A DNA stretch of 64,000 bases. It comes from Phycisphaerales bacterium (GTDB lineage Bacteria > Planctomycetota > Phycisphaerae > Phycisphaerales > UBA1924). Positions within the stretch are counted from its first letter, which is position 1; every line of letters starts with the position of its first letter. The position numbers were made by a program, and so were the translations under genes. The notes under the pieces were generated by a model. That model was not told the origin of the DNA. It ran no database searches and saw only the letters and a list, made by a program, of their open reading frames with translations. Below are positions 9,740 through 18,291 of this stretch, one piece after another. The stretch spans positions 1-64,000 of the forward strand of contig JAJDCZ010000044.1 in assembly GCA_029260555.1 (NCBI GenBank), in the 5' to 3' direction.

Positions 9740-11116
9740 ATGAGCATAAATCCTTCTGACAATCCGAATAACGATGCCCTTGAAGACACCTCGCGTCTGT
9801 CTGATCCAGGCTCCACCCCCACCAATAGCCCACCTCCTCCTCCTTCGGTCAGCGAAACTGAACGGGTTATCCAGACCGCAGCCAAGGAAGGCACCAACCT
9901 GGACACACTGGTCGGTCGTCTGGTGGTAGACCAGGGGCTTGCCACCGAGGATGAAGTCACCCACTGCATGGAGCGTGCCCGCCAGGAGCAGGAAAATCAG
10001 AGATCGCTGGTTCAGTTTCTCGTTGACAACGAATATGTCACCAAGCGACAGATCGCCAGACTCAAGCAGATCATCGAAGCAGAGCGAACCGATCAAAAAA
10101 TCCCCGGGTTCAAGCTGCTGGGCAAGCTCGGTGCTGGTGCCATGGCATCGGTCTTCAAAGCCAAACAGCTCAGCCTGGACCGGACCGTCGCCATCAAGGT
10201 GCTGCCTCGCAAGTACTCATCCAACGCCCAGTTCATCGAGCGTTTTTATGCAGAGGGTCGGGCTGCAGCCCAGCTCAACCATCCCAACATCGTGCAGGCG
10301 TTTGATGTGGGCAAGGCTGGGGATTACCACTACTTTGTGATGGAGTATGTCGCAGGCCGAACCGTCTACGACGACATCCTCACTCACTCAAGATACAGCG
10401 AAACCGCTGCACTGGAAATCACCATTCAGATCGCAGAAGCACTTGAACACGCCCACGATTGCGGGCTGATCCATCGCGATGTCAAGCCTAAAAACATCCT
10501 CATCACACGCCAGGATGTCGCCAAACTCGCTGATATGGGTCTGGCCCGCCCTGTTTCTGACAAAGAAATGGCTGAAGCTGAAGCTGGCAAAGCCTTCGGC
10601 ACCCCCTACTACATCAGCCCCGAACAAATCCGCGGCGAAGTCAACCTCGGCCCCCCCGCTGACATCTACTCCCTCGGCGCAACCCTCTATCACATGGTCA
10701 CAGGCTCGGTTCCCTTTGAAGGCAAAAACCCCTCCGCTGTCATGCACAAGCATCTCAAAGCTGAACTCGTAGCCCCCGATCATGTCAACCCCAAGCTCAG
10801 CGCAGGCATCAGCGAAATCATCGAAATGATGATGGCCAAGAACCCCAGAAAACGCTACCAGAACTGCAAGGATCTCATCCTGGATCTCCTGGCTGTTCGA
10901 GATGGCAAACCCCCGGTCATCGCACACAAAGATGTCCTGCAAGTCGGTGATCTGGCCAGCATGCTCCAGGAAGAATCCGCAGCCCAAGGCACCATCGCTG
11001 TCGACACATCCCAATCCGATCAACCCATGGTCAGGCTCCCATTTGTCATCATCCTGGGCATCCTCCTGGTTCTCAGTGTGATCATCAATATCTTGCAAGC
11101 TGTCAACAGCTCATAA
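9740..11116 (+). CDS. Serine/threonine protein kinase with C-terminal membrane anchor
   Basis: A 458-residue Hanks-type kinase. Residues 1-45 are Pro/Ser-rich. Residues ~55-115 form two helical repeats (LVGRLVVDQGLATEDEV, then a variant FLVDNEYVTKRQI) resembling T2SSE-N/MshEN modules. The kinase domain spans about 122-385, with glycine loop GKLGAGAMASVFKA, VAIK lysine, HRDVKPKN catalytic loop from 245, and YISPE as the APE equivalent. The metal-binding DFG is DMG (ADMGLARP), a common planctomycete variant, so activity is still likely. A single hydrophobic segment at ~432-454 anchors the C-terminus with almost no periplasmic tail. I used the ATG at 9740 rather than a GTG at 9716. It lies 66 bases after the c-di-GMP enzyme gene and may share its transcript. 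Confidence 0.93.
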   Translation: MSINPSDNPNNDALEDTSRLSDPGSTPTNSPPPPPSVSETERVIQTAAKEGTNLDTLVGRLVVDQGLATEDEVTHCMERARQEQENQRSLVQFLVDNEYVTKRQIARLKQIIEAERTDQKIPGFKLLGKLGAGAMASVFKAKQLSLDRTVAIKVLPRKYSSNAQFIERFYAEGRAAAQLNHPNIVQAFDVGKAGDYHYFVMEYVAGRTVYDDILTHSRYSETAALEITIQIAEALEHAHDCGLIHRDVKPKNILITRQDVAKLADMGLARPVSDKEMAEAEAGKAFGTPYYISPEQIRGEVNLGPPADIYSLGATLYHMVTGSVPFEGKNPSAVMHKHLKAELVAPDHVNPKLSAGISEIIEMMMAKNPRKRYQNCKDLILDLLAVRDGKPPVIAHKDVLQVGDLASMLQEESAAQGTIAVDTSQSDQPMVRLPFVIILGILLVLSVIINILQAVNSS

Positions 11117-11178
11117 CCCCCCTCCCCCTCCCTCCACATCCGAACTGCAACCTCCAAACTCTCACGGAACCCATCCCC

Positions 11179-11643
11179 ATGCACTGGACCGTCTACCTGG
11201 CTGGCGAAATTCATAGCGACTGGCGCCATCAACTCCAAAATGCCTGTCAGCAACTCAACCTGCCCGTCACACTCACCGCGCCCGTGACCGACCACGCTGC
11301 CAGCGACGACTGTGGTGTTGCAATCCTGGGTCCAGAAACAGACCCCTTCTGGCATGACCACAAATCAGCCAAGCTCAACGCCATCCGCACGCGCACGCTC
11401 ATTCAAAGTTGTGATCTGCTGGTCGTTCGCTTTGGCGACAAATACCGCCAGTGGAACGCTGCCTTTGATGCAGGCCAGGCTCTTGCATTAAACAAGCCCA
11501 TCATCGTCATGCACGACCCTGCCTTGCGGCACGCCCTTAAAGAGATTGACGCAGCTGCCCTTGCGGTGGTCCAGACGCCTCAGGAAGTGGCTGACATACT
11601 CAACTATGTCATCAATGCTGCGCTTGACCAATCCCCCACCTGA
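11179..11643 (+). CDS. ytoQ: YtoQ-family protein
   Basis: A 154-residue protein starting MHWTVYLAGEIHSDWR. It matches the YtoQ family, as recalled from Bacillus, through its nucleoside 2-deoxyribosyltransferase-like fold features: YLAGEIHSDW at the N-terminus, FGDKYRQWNAAFDAG in the middle and ALALNKPIIVM after it. The family is of near-constant length and its biochemical role is unsettled. It follows the kinase gene by 62 bases on the same strand with no terminator between, and converges with the next gene. Confidence 0.87.
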   Translation: MHWTVYLAGEIHSDWRHQLQNACQQLNLPVTLTAPVTDHAASDDCGVAILGPETDPFWHDHKSAKLNAIRTRTLIQSCDLLVVRFGDKYRQWNAAFDAGQALALNKPIIVMHDPALRHALKEIDAAALAVVQTPQEVADILNYVINAALDQSPT

Positions 11644-11656
11644 AATCCAAAGCCAG

Positions 11657-12331
11657 TCACTGACCCTGCACCAGCCTGGCAATCACATCTCGGGCACTGA
11701 TCGACTGAACCTGTCTTTGTGTCTGCTGAGCTATCGCATCAAACCGGTGGATCTCCGGCGGCTCACTCAATGCTGGCGTCTGCTCATCCGCAAGCCCAAG
11801 CCCAAGCGCCCCACTCCCCGTCATCGTAATCACCCAGCGACCCTCACCCAATGCCCGATACACCGCTTTGCCATACGCCACAGCCTCATCATCCCAGTCA
11901 ATCAGCTTCCGCTCAGCATCGATCACAAGCCCCTCGCCCGGCGGCGTACCAGCATCAAAAACACGCCGAATCCAGAGCCGACCCCCAACCACCACATAAT
12001 CAACATAAATCTCCCCCGATGGATCAAACGCCGTGGGAATCTCGTGAATCACCCCCGCCTTGCTCGCCACACGAATCGTCAGCTTCCCATCATGCACAAA
12101 AAGCTCGGTCACCGCAGTCTCTGTGACAAGATCGTTGTAACGATCTCGAAGATTTTCGTAATCATCGATCAACTCCACCAGCCGTTGACGATAAATCGCA
12201 GATTCCACATCCGCCCGCACAAACCGATACCCCAGCACACTGGCTGTCGTCATCAACACCAGCGCCATCAGCGTCCAGATCCATCGAAATACTGACTTTG
12301 TCATACCAGAAACCACATCGACCAATTGCAC
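11657..12331 (-). CDS. Hypothetical single-pass membrane protein
   Basis: I do not recognise a family. The 224-residue product has one membrane helix near residues 17-36 (WIWTLMALVLMTTASVLGY), a short helical stretch rich in Arg, Asp and Tyr (about 40-70), and an extracytoplasmic beta-rich domain. The GTG start at 12331 has GGAG seven bases upstream, whereas the ATG nine codons later (12304) has no ribosome site, so the GTG is preferred. It converges with ytoQ. The acyltransferase gene upstream on the same strand ends 75 bases earlier, so the two may be co-transcribed. Confidence 0.75.
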   Translation of the reverse strand: MQLVDVVSGMTKSVFRWIWTLMALVLMTTASVLGYRFVRADVESAIYRQRLVELIDDYENLRDRYNDLVTETAVTELFVHDGKLTIRVASKAGVIHEIPTAFDPSGEIYVDYVVVGGRLWIRRVFDAGTPPGEGLVIDAERKLIDWDDEAVAYGKAVYRALGEGRWVITMTGSGALGLGLADEQTPALSEPPEIHRFDAIAQQTQRQVQSISARDVIARLVQGQ

Positions 12332-12405
12332 TCAATCGCTCCAACTCCAATATCCACAAGCTGTTCCCCTCCCCATCTCCTCCCCTGTCCCTCCCAACCT
12401 GCTGC

Positions 12406-13077
12406 TCAGGGCCTGGCTGGACACCCCTTTACCGTCAAGCCAGAAGCAACATCCCCCGTCACCACCGCACCCGCGCCGATGACCACCCCAGAACCAATAC
12501 TCACCCCCGGCAGCACACGCGAACCCAGCCCCACCAGCGTGTCATCACCAACACAAACATTCCCCCCCAGCACCGCACCCGGAGCAATATGCGCATTGCA
12601 GCCAACCACACATTCATGCTCCACAATCGCTCCAGTATTAATAATTGCATGTGATCCAATGCTGGCAAAGGAGTGCACGATAGCCCCCGCTCCAACAAAC
12701 ACCCCCGCTCCAACCTCAGCAGATGGTGACACGATCGCAGTTGGATGAACCACCGAACTCGCCCCCCCGCCCCCCCCACTCTCACCATCACTACCTGACA
12801 CCGACCCGTATTCATCTATGATCCGCCTTCGAGCACGCATATCGCCCAGCGTGACAATCCACGCCCCCTTCAACCCATCCATCAACCCGCCCACCCGCTC
12901 AACCCCCCCACCCCCCCTATCCCCAACCATCAGCCTGCACACGCAAGGCTCAGCCTGATCATCCAGCACGCTCAGTTTGGTCACACCCCCAGCCCGCGCA
13001 GCTTCTGCCACGACCAGGCCATGTCCGCCGCCTCCGATCAGAAGCAGACTGACAGGATTGTGCACGCAATGAGCCAT
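12406..13077 (-). CDS. NeuD-like sugar O-acyltransferase with left-handed beta-helix
   Basis: The 223-residue protein opens with a Rossmann-like PglD/NeuD N-domain (LLLIGGGGHGLVVAEAA, about 10-27) and continues into hexapeptide repeats of the left-handed beta-helix fold from about residue 110 (VVHPTAIVSPSAEVGAG, then GAGAIVHSFASIGSH and similar). Such enzymes transfer acetyl groups to amino sugars during surface polysaccharide synthesis; the HEC stretch near 'VEHECVVG' carries the usual catalytic histidine. The link between domains is Gly/Ser-rich and is encoded by long C runs on the plus strand, which could be slippery. No glycan cluster surrounds it, so the acceptor is unknown. Confidence 0.85.
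   Translation of the reverse strand: MAHCVHNPVSLLLIGGGGHGLVVAEAARAGGVTKLSVLDDQAEPCVCRLMVGDRGGGGVERVGGLMDGLKGAWIVTLGDMRARRRIIDEYGSVSGSDGESGGGGGASSVVHPTAIVSPSAEVGAGVFVGAGAIVHSFASIGSHAIINTGAIVEHECVVGCNAHIAPGAVLGGNVCVGDDTLVGLGSRVLPGVSIGSGVVIGAGAVVTGDVASGLTVKGCPARP
12762..12777. repeat. Poly-C tracts inside the NeuD-like gene
   Basis: On the plus strand C7, a single G, then C8 occur within the coding region of the acyltransferase. A second pair of C7 tracts split by an A lies at 12903-12917. Tracts of this length are prone to slippage and a one-base change would truncate the enzyme. Confidence 0.7.
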
Positions 13078-13164
13078 GCCTCAACTATCGGCAGCCCAGC
13101 CCAGCTGCCTGAAGCAGATAACCTGCCGACCAGAGGGATACCATGCCCCGTCAGGTTGTGCCAA

Positions 13165-13240
13165 ACGAGCCGAGACCGTCAGGGAGCGGTCTTCTCCAGA
13201 GCATTTCTACCATTCCCGCTCCCTTACGGTCGCGGCTCGT
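13165..13240. repeat. Inverted pair of a dispersed palindromic repeat (REP-like)
   Basis: Two 25-base arms (13165-13189 and 13216-13240) are reverse complements with two mismatches, separated by 26 bases, and can form a long hairpin between the divergent acyltransferase and mqnA genes. The arm core CTGACGGTCGCGGCTCGT, or close variants, recurs at 37149, 54798 and 59916, and inverted at 59865, always between genes. Confidence 0.85.
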
Positions 13241-13275
13241 CAGAATGAACCTCGCCCGAGTTGAAGGATTCCCCA

Positions 13276-14103
13276 ATGAGCAAATGCTGCATCGCGTGTG
13301 TTGAATACATCAACACACTCCCCCTCATCCAAGGCCTCGATCAGATCAAAACCATTGCCCTCAAACCCACTACACCCGCTCAGATAGCTGATCTCGTTCT
13401 CAAAGGCCAGGCAGACATCGGCCTCGTATCACTTGTGGATATCGCCAGACATCACAATCAACTCACCCCCCTGCCCGTAGGCATGATCGGCTCGATGGGT
13501 CCGACACTCACCGTCCGTCTGTTTTCATCCACGCCTCTGGATCAGATCACACAGATCGCCTGTGATCAGGAAAGTCACACCTCGGTCATTTTGTGCCAGT
13601 TGCTACTTAAAAAAATGTATGGCATCACACCCCAAATCACGCCTCTCAACGCCAGTGATCTTGGCAAAGGCACACCCTGGCCTCAAACGCTGCTTCTGAT
13701 CGGCGACAAGGTCGTCACCAACGCTCCTTCTGAATCCTGCTACACCCATCAGCTGGATCTCGGGCAGGCGTGGACCAGCAACACCGACCTGCCATTCGTG
13801 TATGCCATGTGGGCATGCCGCAGCGATCGTTTGGACGACCCCACAATCCAGAACGCCTGCACCGTGCTTGATCATCAACGCAGGCACAACGCAACACGGC
13901 GCAGCTGGATCGCATCAACGCACGCCCAGGCTCACAACTGGCCCGTGAACCTTGCTCAGCAATATCTGTGTCAACTGCTTCGCTATGACGCAAACGATCT
14001 GGCCCGCGCCGGTGCTCAGCGCTTTATCACTGAGGCAAGCGAGCTTGGCCTGCTGGCTCATGCACCTGATGTGTTTGCTGAGTGCTGCGCGACGGGGTGT
14101 TAG
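13276..14103 (+). CDS. mqnA: Chorismate dehydratase of the futalosine menaquinone pathway
   Basis: MqnA dehydrates chorismate to 3-enolpyruvylbenzoate, the first committed step of futalosine-route menaquinone synthesis. The 275-residue product has the MqnA/MqnD periplasmic-binding-protein-like fold. Visible signs are VEYINTLPLIQGL at the N-terminus, LKGQADIGLVSLVDIARH, the SMGPTLTVRLFSS stretch, SHTSVILCQLLL, and DLGQAWTSNTDLPFVYAMW, which forms the substrate pocket in this family. An AAGGA ribosome site seven bases before the ATG at 13276 makes that start better than the TTG at 13261. The following gene begins five bases after the stop, so they form an operon. A menaquinone pool fits the quinone-linked redox module at 49458-53749. 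Confidence 0.9.
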   Translation: MSKCCIACVEYINTLPLIQGLDQIKTIALKPTTPAQIADLVLKGQADIGLVSLVDIARHHNQLTPLPVGMIGSMGPTLTVRLFSSTPLDQITQIACDQESHTSVILCQLLLKKMYGITPQITPLNASDLGKGTPWPQTLLLIGDKVVTNAPSESCYTHQLDLGQAWTSNTDLPFVYAMWACRSDRLDDPTIQNACTVLDHQRRHNATRRSWIASTHAQAHNWPVNLAQQYLCQLLRYDANDLARAGAQRFITEASELGLLAHAPDVFAECCATGC

Positions 14104-14107
14104 GTCG

Positions 14108-15778
14108 ATGCCTCCGCTTCCCAAACTCACCTTGCCCGTGTTCCAGGAACTTGATCAACAGCTGCGCTTTGCCCCCGCAAAAGCCATCGCCCGCGATCTG
14201 GACCGCATCGAACAACTCGCAGGCCAGATCACGCCCAGTCAGGTCTATCCCCAAGACTGGGTCGTATTCCGAATCACCGGATACAGACCCGAAATTGACA
14301 ACCCCTCACTCATCCCCGGCAGCGATCTCATCTGCGATCTCAGTGCCCTGCTGGAACGGCTTTCAGATGTCTGTGCCATGAGCTTTGATGATCTTGCCCA
14401 GCAGGTTGATGGCTCATTGCACGACATCCAGAGCCTGTGTCAGCTCTGGAGCGTCAGCAGAAAAACCATCGAGCGATTTCGCAATCAGGGACTCGTCGCA
14501 AGGCGTGTCGTCCGCAACAACAGACGCACCATCGTTTTTACCCCCATCGCCTGCCAACAGTTTCAAGCTGAAAAACAAGACATGATCGACCGCGCTTGCG
14601 CTTTTTCCCGCAATGACCCCAAGCAGCGCCAGGCTATCCTCGACCAGGCTCGGCAACTGGCTAGACAGGATCTGAGTCTCAACCAGGCTGCTGCCAGGAT
14701 CGCTGCTGACACCGGGCGCAGCCTTGAAGGCATCCGCCAACTTCTCATCACCCACGACCACAACATTGCTTCGAGCAAAGCTGCGCCCATCTTCCAGAAC
14801 CGTTCACCCTGGACCCCGCGTCAGCGCATATTTGCACTACGCGCTCATGATCGAGCACTCGAGCCGCGAGCCATCGCAACCCGAATCCACAAGCCAGCGC
14901 CCAGCGTGAGCCGGGCAATCAATCGTGGCCGTATCGACAGATTACTCGCCCTTGACTTGCATTGCTCCGTGGGACCAACCTTCTCACACAAACAGGCATG
15001 GCGTGTGCTCCTGCTTCCTGATGTAGTCACAACACACCTCGGTCAGCCGGGCATCCTCACACTCAGTCAGCTTCTTGACCTCTCAACCATTCATGAATCA
15101 CCCCCCGCTGAAGTTCAATCTGCCCGGGCAGTCGCCCATGCTTTACTCATCTATCGCGCCAGCAGGCTGCTGGACGATCCCAGATCACTCATGAACAAGC
15201 CCATGTTGATCGATGAGATTGAAACCAGTCTGCTATGGGCAGCAAGGCTCAGAGCCGAGCTGGTTCGCGCACGCCTGCCACTGATTCTCCAGACGCTTGA
15301 AAGTACCATGCATCAGCCGCTCACCCAGATCCGGTCCGATCGGCTCAAAGCCCTCATCGAGCAAAGTATCGATGCTGCAGCACGCGCCCTGGAGCGTTTT
15401 GACCCCTTCAAAGGCGGCAACGAAGCCTCACCCATGGGCATGGCTGTCAGCAAACTCGCTGCTGCCTGGGTGCGTCAAAACCCACACTCAACCCGCGCCG
15501 CACCAACTCTCCGCCCCAGCACCACCATCAGCGACTGGACACGCTCGGTCACACCCTGGCAGGCATTTCTTGAACCACCCGCCCGCGTTCATCGCGTGCT
15601 TGATCTTCTGAGTGATCCTGACGCAACACTCCTCTGCGAGCGTTTCGGCTGGCAAGGGCCGCCCAGCACACTCTTGCAGATCGCAGACCACCGCGATCGT
15701 GCCCCCATGCACTTGGCGCGCACACTCCGAAAAACCATTCGTCATGCAAGACGCCTCAGCTTGAAGCACGAACCCTGA
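14108..15778 (+). CDS. Sigma-70-like protein, planctomycete type, degenerate
   Basis: A 556-residue protein that I cannot place firmly. Residues ~100-140 (WSVSRKTIERFRNQGLVARR) look like a MerR/excisionase-type helix-turn-helix. A second probable helix-turn-helix lies near 240-275 (RAIATRIHKPAPSVSRAINRGR). The C-terminal third has the helical character of sigma-70 region 2: LRAELVRARLPLILQ, then AAARALERFDPFKGG and MGMAVSKLAAAWVRQ, which echo the core-binding part of group 1-3 sigma factors. The N-terminal architecture resembles the planctomycete sigma factors that carry a DNA-binding domain before the sigma core. The core here looks divergent, with no clear region 4. Co-transcription with mqnA is likely (five-base gap). 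Alternatives are a non-sigma DNA-binding regulator or an anti-sigma decoy. Confidence 0.6.
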   Translation: MPPLPKLTLPVFQELDQQLRFAPAKAIARDLDRIEQLAGQITPSQVYPQDWVVFRITGYRPEIDNPSLIPGSDLICDLSALLERLSDVCAMSFDDLAQQVDGSLHDIQSLCQLWSVSRKTIERFRNQGLVARRVVRNNRRTIVFTPIACQQFQAEKQDMIDRACAFSRNDPKQRQAILDQARQLARQDLSLNQAAARIAADTGRSLEGIRQLLITHDHNIASSKAAPIFQNRSPWTPRQRIFALRAHDRALEPRAIATRIHKPAPSVSRAINRGRIDRLLALDLHCSVGPTFSHKQAWRVLLLPDVVTTHLGQPGILTLSQLLDLSTIHESPPAEVQSARAVAHALLIYRASRLLDDPRSLMNKPMLIDEIETSLLWAARLRAELVRARLPLILQTLESTMHQPLTQIRSDRLKALIEQSIDAAARALERFDPFKGGNEASPMGMAVSKLAAAWVRQNPHSTRAAPTLRPSTTISDWTRSVTPWQAFLEPPARVHRVLDLLSDPDATLLCERFGWQGPPSTLLQIADHRDRAPMHLARTLRKTIRHARRLSLKHEP

Positions 15779-15779
15779 T

Positions 15780-16598
15780 TCACACACTCTCTGAATCTGA
15801 CGCATCCACTGCAAGCGGATCTGTTTCAGGCGTCGGATCACCATGACTAAGCACCCTGCTCTGAGCAACCTGAAAAAGCTCACGCGCAAGCTGCCTCGCC
15901 TTGACACGCTCAGGCTCAAACGCCCGGGCACACGCACGCACCGCACGCAGCTGAAGACCAATCGGCAATACAACCCCGCACCCCGTCGGCTCAATATAAA
16001 GTGATGCCAGCATATGCCCCGCCTGCGCCACCTTGTCGCCAACCTTGCGCAGCGCCACGCAATCAATCACCGCGATGCGCTCACTCTCTGCACCTTCATC
16101 AAGCACAATCAGATTCGAAGGCTTGTGATCCCGGTTATACCGACCCAATCGCACCAACTCAGCAATCTGCCCACCCACAAGCTGTGCAACACGCACCTGA
16201 CCCCCCCTTGCCCCCTCCATATCGCTCATCAGTTTGAGCAGCGTCCTGCCCGCGAGATACTCAAGCACTAGCACTTCGATCAGCTTGTTGTTTTCCATCG
16301 CATGAAACAGCGCGATTGGTCTGGCTGTGGGAATATCGTGCTCGCTGAGCCATTTCGCGCCCAGCCAGTGCCTTGCTCCCCTCGTCGCGCCCAGCATTGA
16401 TTGAACCCGATGCTTGATGCTCTTGAGCACCATCGTCTTGATCACCACTTCCTGATCGTTGAGCTTTGTGTGGTACACACAGCTGCCTTGCCCCTGCTTG
16501 AGCACCGCTGCGCCAGCCCGCCAATCCGAGCCCAGCGTGCTAGACCAGAGCACCGCCTGCTGATGAGGCGCAATGCGTTCAGGATGCAGATGCTCCAT
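15780..16598 (-). CDS. WaaP/RIO-like small-molecule or LPS kinase
   Basis: The 272-residue protein has a compact kinase fold of the lipopolysaccharide-kinase (WaaP/Kdo kinase) type. Visible elements are VVIKTMVLKS for the ATP-binding lysine, LEYLAGRTLL as the hinge, NRDHKPSNLIVL as the catalytic loop (Asp, Lys and Asn present), and IAVIDC where DFG would sit. The ATG at 16598 has GAGG five bases upstream and overlaps the trpE stop by 20 bases, indicating translational coupling; a start at 16634 would overlap more. The substrate is most likely a heptose or Kdo of lipid A core, but I see no other LPS genes here. It converges with the sigma-like gene one base away. Confidence 0.8.
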   Translation of the reverse strand: MEHLHPERIAPHQQAVLWSSTLGSDWRAGAAVLKQGQGSCVYHTKLNDQEVVIKTMVLKSIKHRVQSMLGATRGARHWLGAKWLSEHDIPTARPIALFHAMENNKLIEVLVLEYLAGRTLLKLMSDMEGARGGQVRVAQLVGGQIAELVRLGRYNRDHKPSNLIVLDEGAESERIAVIDCVALRKVGDKVAQAGHMLASLYIEPTGCGVVLPIGLQLRAVRACARAFEPERVKARQLARELFQVAQSRVLSHGDPTPETDPLAVDASDSESV

Positions 16599-18219
16599 CA
16601 GAACCTCGCAAAAATGCTGCCTCGGCCACATCAATCGCGCGCATCAGTGCCGCAGCCTTGTTCACCGTCTCCTGATACTCCGCATCGGCATCTGAATCCA
16701 CCACGATCCCTCCCGCAGCCTGAATGTGATACACCCATGTCCCACCCTCAGCATCATGCCTGTCAACAGGCACCACCATCGTGCGAAGCGTGAGCGCAAT
16801 ATCCATCTGACCATCAAGCCCCACATACCCCACGCCCCCGCCATAAGGTCCACGCCGAATCGGCTCAAGCTCATCAATAATCTGCATCGCCCGAACCTTG
16901 GGCGCCCCTGATATCGTCCCCACAGGCAGTGCCGCCCGCAACGCATCAAACGCACCAAACCCCGGCCTCAACACACCCGTCACCGTTGACGAAATGTGCA
17001 TCACATGGCTGTACCGCTCAATCTCCATCACCGCAGGCAACTGAACCGACCCGGGCACGGAAACTCGCCCAACATCGTTCCGCCCCAGATCCACCAGCAT
17101 CACATGCTCTGCCCGCTCCTTGTGATCCGCCAACAGCTCTGCTTCAAGCTCACGATCCTGCGCTTCAGTCCTGCCTCTTTTTCGCGTGCCCGCCAAAGGC
17201 CGATTTGTCACCACCAGCTCATCGCCCCGACGCCGCACCCGACACAAAATCTCCGGACTCGAAGCCACCAGCAAACACCCCTGCGCTTGCAAATACACCA
17301 TGTATGGACTGGGATTTACCACACGCAGCGCCCGATACACATCAAATGGATCAATCGTCGACTTTCTCTCAAACCGCTGACCCAGCACCACCTGAAACAC
17401 ATCGCCCGCTGCAATGTACTGCTTGGCACGATCAACCATCTCCCCGTGCTGTTCTCTGGTGATGTTGGAACTTGACTCGCCCACCGGGGCAGCGGGATCA
17501 AACCATCCCGAAGCCAAAGGCTTCGCGTGCCTTTGTATCTGCTCAACTTGCATCTCAAGAGCCTCAATTGCCCTCTCATACAAATCCTGCGCATCATCGC
17601 CAGCCCTGACACGCACACACCGCACCACAAACACCAGCTTGCTCACATGGTCAAACACCACCACCATGTCATACAACCCAAAGTGCGTGTCCGGCAACCC
17701 GCGATCATCCTCAGGCGACCCGTCAAACGACAACCCCACCGGCTCGGCATACCGCACCGTGTCATACGAGGCATACCCCACCCAGCCACCCAGCATCGCA
17801 TCAGGAAACTCGATCCCCAGCACCCCCTCACCCAACTGCTCACCAGGATTGACAAACCGCAAACTCGCACTGATTCGGCTCGGCACCTCCAGGGGGTCCT
17901 CAACTCGCATCTGCTGCCTGGTTCCCGCTCGATGATCCACCACCACCACTTCATGCTGATGGGCGATCACCTCCACCGCAGGCTGAGCACCCAGAATCGA
18001 ATATCGACCCTGCTGATTCCCGCCTTCGACAGACTCCAGCAAAAACGACGGTGCCGACCGCTCGTCCGCAGCCACCAACCTCCGATAACAAAGCACCGGC
18101 GTCAGCTGATCCGCCAACAGCCCCATCCCCACAGGCACCACCAGCGTCTTGCCATCAGGCCACTCACGCCGGGCTTGTTCCACACATTCAACGAACTGTT
18201 CGCAAGTTGGTATCGTCAC
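16579..18219 (-). CDS. trpE: Anthranilate synthase component I
   Basis: TrpE converts chorismate to anthranilate with ammonia or TrpG-supplied nitrogen. At 546 residues it has the normal length. The tryptophan feedback site is present as LLES near residue 60 and NPSPYMVYLQ near 310. Catalytic-domain signatures are intact: LAGTRKRGR, DLGRNDVGRVS, MEIERYSHVMHISSTVTG, GTISGAPKVRAMQIIDELE, GGGVGYVGLDG and AAGGIVVDSDADAEYQET. No trpG, trpD or trpC is adjacent, so the pathway genes are scattered. The kinase gene overlaps its 3' end. Because the protein retains the LLES allosteric pair, it is TrpE rather than PabB. Confidence 0.95.
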   Translation of the reverse strand: MTIPTCEQFVECVEQARREWPDGKTLVVPVGMGLLADQLTPVLCYRRLVAADERSAPSFLLESVEGGNQQGRYSILGAQPAVEVIAHQHEVVVVDHRAGTRQQMRVEDPLEVPSRISASLRFVNPGEQLGEGVLGIEFPDAMLGGWVGYASYDTVRYAEPVGLSFDGSPEDDRGLPDTHFGLYDMVVVFDHVSKLVFVVRCVRVRAGDDAQDLYERAIEALEMQVEQIQRHAKPLASGWFDPAAPVGESSSNITREQHGEMVDRAKQYIAAGDVFQVVLGQRFERKSTIDPFDVYRALRVVNPSPYMVYLQAQGCLLVASSPEILCRVRRRGDELVVTNRPLAGTRKRGRTEAQDRELEAELLADHKERAEHVMLVDLGRNDVGRVSVPGSVQLPAVMEIERYSHVMHISSTVTGVLRPGFGAFDALRAALPVGTISGAPKVRAMQIIDELEPIRRGPYGGGVGYVGLDGQMDIALTLRTMVVPVDRHDAEGGTWVYHIQAAGGIVVDSDADAEYQETVNKAAALMRAIDVAEAAFLRGSDGASAS

Positions 18220-18291
18220 AGCACACAGTGTAGTGCGTTGGATTCTGCTTCACACTCGCCACCCCCGCTTCGATTTGCCGATGGATCAACC

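Noticed and set aside
17527-18291. Upstream extension of the secreted-protein gene over trpE
   Set aside because: The extension is antisense to trpE and Pro/His-rich. The ATG at 18292 followed by a signal peptide is the proper start.
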